This document shows positions 10,201 to 10,911 of a DNA stretch of 10,911 bases, piece by piece (within the stretch, counting starts at the first letter, position 1; each line of letters opens with the position of its first letter). Made by a program: the position numbers and the translations under genes. The notes beneath the pieces were generated by a model. It made no database searches and was not told where the DNA came from. It was given only the letters and a program-made list of their open reading frames with translations. The DNA is from Bacteroidales bacterium (GTDB lineage: Bacteria; Bacteroidota; Bacteroidia; Bacteroidales; WCHB1-69), in the NCBI GenBank assembly GCA_023229985.1, contig JALNYF010000064.1, positions 1 through 10,911 of the forward strand, given 5' to 3'.

Positions 10201-10911
10201 TTGCACGATTCTCCCTGACAGTAACTTTTTCCCTGTTAGTCTGATTGTTGATAATGACACAATTCCGGGTTCCAGCACTTACACTTTTTTCGATGTGCGA
10301 ACTGATCACACGCTTGGAGCCATTTTCAAAAGTTATACCTACACCGTGACCAGCAATTCCGGAGTGGGCGGTAGCATCATCCCTGAAACCGCTTTCGTGG
10401 ATTTCGGCGACAATGTCACCATGCAAATTATTCCCGACAGCTGCCACATCATCGACTCTGTATGGATTGACGACATTTACCAAGGAAACATAAGCCAAAT
10501 ATATTTGCCGAACATTGATGAAAATCATCATGTACGCGCAACATTTGTTCCATACGAGTATTTCATTACAGCAGAAAATACAATGAATGGATTCATTACT
10601 CCATCGGGAGTTAACCAAGTATTGTGCGGAGATGATGCGACTTTCACAATAACGCCTAATGATGGTTATCACATTGAAAATCTGATCATTGATGGTGATA
10701 CCATCTCGGCTGATTCCTCCTACGTTTTCACAAATATTACGAACAATCACTCCATCAATGCTGTTTTTGCGATTAATTCTTACGAAATAAACACTCTTGC
10801 CGGAAACGGCGGTATCATTACGCCTGCCACTGCATTTCTCGATTATGGCGACGATGTGACTTTGCAAATTATCCCTGATGATTGCTATTTCATTGATTCT
10901 GTATGGGTTGA
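4298..10911 (+). CDS. Giant surface protein, anchor-J domain plus 26 InlB-B-like repeats (3'-truncated)
   Basis: The frame is open from ATG 4298 to the window edge: 2204 codons, no stop seen. Residues 1-19 or 20 are a signal peptide (MKKFFIILFVLIG core, SLQS before Gln20). Residues about 21-180 resemble a choice-of-anchor-J / cleaved-adhesin carbohydrate-binding-like jelly roll: YDFDD...GWN at the start, LISPRF in the middle, closing IDDIVIRP (171-178). From residue 185 on the protein is made only of tandem modules with the divergent InlB B-repeat (Flg_new_2 type) pattern: xYxIxxxxxGGxITP, then CGDxxxFTIxPDxCYxIDSVxxDG, then NIxxNHxIxAxF. The composition is rich in Asp, Asn, Ile, Thr and His and poor in Lys. 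The start lacks a Shine-Dalgarno sequence. By family and neighbour, a T9SS sorting domain is expected beyond the window. The likely role is a surface adhesin or fibre; the ligand is unknown. Confidence 0.9.
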   Translation, partial: MKKFFIILFVLIGTHSLQSQTTLPIYYDFDDADNLTQGWNLVVQSPDSWNTAFAAIQNTYSASQPNAWAFASFFPDETGYNQYLISPRFNNATADSINVIFKYLTDNTSQIESFRIGYYTGNPYSSPTDFIWKDSLSTSVSTWTDYSINLPPNAQNICINYYSENQSALYIDDIVIRPESNDNQYFITVMNNDGGTVIPGTASVNAGDSIQFTVTPNEGYHIASVTLDGVQICATTSLPFTYTLHNITDNHIISANFQINEFSVSIHSTDGGSITPNGGILGFLIVPWDTTVTFTFTANEGYHIRDVILDDTIHLGAIFTYTIEHIRTFHSIYANFSPNRYTITASATTGGSITPDGINDVDFGEELSFIITANDGYILDSLLIDGIPYPAVNPDTTLYTFLQISDNHTIDAYFSLKKYIVHFTHTTGGHWQMEGGTLIGQDSVQVTHGSSLICHALSDEGFHVTDIILNANHLGAIDSYNLMNISENMDIHAIFDTLTYSFQAFAFGNGTITPLMIGATNYFDSVTISLSANYCKQIDSVFLDGNRIGANDSYQFSHLAGAHTLTAYFGTIHYTIETDTDGNGQIEGENTVNCGNSHTYVFNSNPCYRLKDVFIDGNNSNHLIEIFNRREQITLENITENHTIYATFEHIPYMIEVISGENGTIDHVGINNVNCGDTMNFTITPDICHQIESVYLDGILINQELRFAANEDTHYGDSAFFRLSDIHQNHLIEVSFVPQEYDFTAIQGTNGTIFPDGNSLIQCGDAALYTIVPDECYVIDSVWIDRELSNSQLEFSDYDAFIIIEDIHASHDIRATFERREHQITIEVGANGNFHTDDETTLSCGDDYQFTLVPEWCYRIDSVFLNGSCINHLLDYQRNTNRNIGDSATYTLMNVSQDYDLRVTFAPILYTIIIDERDGGSITHTLDSDTALCGENVIFTIAPDTCFAISNIILNGEYFYDYEMNNGIATINFSEILTNIHLVAHFAPISYTITSNYSGNGIVFIPSNPVLCGDTTEIRFLARNCSHLDSVTIDGNLIHLDSLQQVGDTLVYTIQNISQNHFVNAFFSIDSFPVHISNNLNFPISINDTILACGNSLHFYIIQNECFKVDSIIVNEQRLDKSEFETIGTIIQNGDTTYYSINQLQEPTDIFVILDTNFYEINISCSPHGHVSYEGTHRVMCGSNLEIAVMPDSCYHWNSDYLLTLGYSIDNDSTLLLVDIHHDITLFFAFEPTIYQVTSIAGSNGSIFRDSDVDVACDGHVIFTIKPDECFEIDSVFLDNNSIINSLDTINDIISYELRHILANHEFRVTFKPKQFVVQVVGNDIGYISNIGNNDVTCGDNLDFKLVPGDCSNLDSIILDGEIYTSPLQYWGDTISFSLINIQEDHQVFIYFKRNTRHIHEQVVLDQMFFSEQSATVFCHEDTTITFSSNDCWITDSIFINHERITPSTSYHFSDIMTDIEIVIFAHTIIYEISIEQTTHGRIIQEPISDATCGDSITLLFEPERGYYIDSIIIDGDTLPASSSYSFNNISDNHSVSAIFSPYTFQITVIESDGGQITPGTSTVLYNDNLLFNITPDTCYRIDSLFVDGFYKGQADHYLFTEITDDHTISATFTLLRDTLSLTASANGQVFPSGDTILNCGDSLIYTIVPDECYQIGNLFIDGVWHNERIINDGERYTLPFNNIDTQHTISISFDPINYMFEANTNGGGTVSPMFSMPQCGNNFDFSIEPASCYQIDSVWINDSLIPLEGFTFDDYTAHYSLHNIRQDYQVYVKFKDLPHRLSFENQNNGTVSIPDTSIICNNDITFYIIPDLCYAIDNIELNNISINHLLDIHENTQSYLPDTAFYTIQNFSAETVISISYTDAPKRIITQQYYADNQLISEINALIACGSDTTLLLHEECYNIDSVWLNGIFYGNNEELILNNIIDNQTIIVNLSDIEYSITTLPTINGTIEPPGMNQVVCNHDFTCTILPDSNFFPVSLIVDNDTIPGSSTYTFFDVRTDHTLGAIFKSYTYTVTSNSGVGGSIIPETAFVDFGDNVTMQIIPDSCHIIDSVWIDDIYQGNISQIYLPNIDENHHVRATFVPYEYFITAENTMNGFITPSGVNQVLCGDDATFTITPNDGYHIENLIIDGDTISADSSYVFTNITNNHSINAVFAINSYEINTLAGNGGIITPATAFLDYGDDVTLQIIPDDCYFIDSVWV
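4850..10911 (+). repeat. Coding tandem repeats R1-R26 (divergent InlB B-repeat type)
   Basis: Units were delimited by hand at the aromatic residue opening the first strand. Starts: R1 4850, R2 5078, R3 5315, R4 5549, R5 5792, R6 6014, R7 6251, R8 6515, R9 6758, R10 7022, R11 7265, R12 7508, R13 7769, R14 7997, R15 8240, R16 8483, R17 8702, R18 8924, R19 9146, R20 9389, R21 9632, R22 9893, R23 10115, R24 10337, R25 10556, R26 10778 (cut). The mean is 79 codons. Cys1 (in CGD) and Cys2 (in xCY) are both present in R6-R16 and R19-R22. R1-R4 have neither (R4 has one Cys nearby). Cys1 only: R17, R23, R25. Cys2 only: R5, R18, R24, R26. Most units are strongly diverged at DNA level, so the array is old, apart from the R23-R24/R25-R26 duplication. 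Confidence 0.85.
10115..10911 (+). repeat. Two-repeat duplication: R23-R24 and R25-R26
   Basis: R23 resembles R25 and R24 resembles R26 more than either resembles its direct neighbour. R23 and R25 share GxNQV followed by a cysteine and a 'DxDTI..SS.Y.F' loop. R24 and R26 share ETAFVDFGDNVTMQIIPD versus ATAFLDYGDDVTLQIIPD and then IDSVW. The offsets R23 to R25 and R24 to R26 are both exactly 441 bases (147 codons). The second copy is cut by the window edge. R17-R18 (8702-9145) looks like an older copy of the same two-repeat type. Confidence 0.75.

Noticed and set aside
10133..10867. 244-codon open frame on the minus strand
   Set aside because: It lies wholly inside the giant repeat gene, follows its repeat periodicity in antisense, and resembles no family I know. 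The plus-strand frame is clearly coding.
4850..10911. CRISPR or non-coding satellite repeats
   Set aside because: The periodicity is in the protein, not in conserved DNA units; there are no direct repeats with spacers.

Overview
The window is AT-rich DNA that looks like the phylum Bacteroidota, probably a Bacteroidales-type organism. Three things support this: a type IX secretion (T9SS) sorting domain, promoters with the Bacteroidota -7 element TAnnTTTG (both here read TATCTTTGC), and start codons without a Shine-Dalgarno sequence. I cannot name a genus.

Left part (1-2350), ordinary housekeeping. The 3' end of an RsmI-related SAM-dependent methyltransferase (+) converges on a complete long-chain fatty acid-CoA ligase (-). 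A short gap holds a terminator oriented for the ligase.

Middle (2351-3602). A 235-base divergent intergenic region carries a phased 20-bp repeat array and a promoter. It is followed by a four-helix membrane protein with a C-terminal LytTR DNA-binding domain. A second promoter of the same type follows that gene.

Right part (3603-10911). This promoter appears to drive two exported proteins 14 bases apart. The first is a small T9SS cargo protein of 226 residues. The second is a giant surface protein that starts at 4298 and is still open at the window edge, after 2204 codons. It has a signal peptide, a choice-of-anchor-J / cleaved-adhesin-like N-terminal domain, and 25 complete plus one partial copy of a module of about 74-88 residues that matches the divergent InlB B-repeat type (Pfam Flg_new_2 family by motif). 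It takes up 61% of the window and is the main feature.

The repeats hold structure that the family name does not explain. Most have a cysteine pair replacing the Tyr of 'YGD' and the Gly of 'xGY'. The loop after the 'DG' motif comes in three sizes, 16, about 23 and 30 residues, a step of about seven. All twelve repeats with the two longer loops carry both cysteines. Three adjacent repeat pairs each have one cysteine split between the two partners, which suggests disulfides between neighbouring repeats, and two of these pairs are an exact 441-base tandem duplication. A reasonable working picture is a membrane-linked LytTR regulator next to a T9SS-exported, disulfide-stiffened fibrous adhesin. 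The regulatory link is inference from position only.
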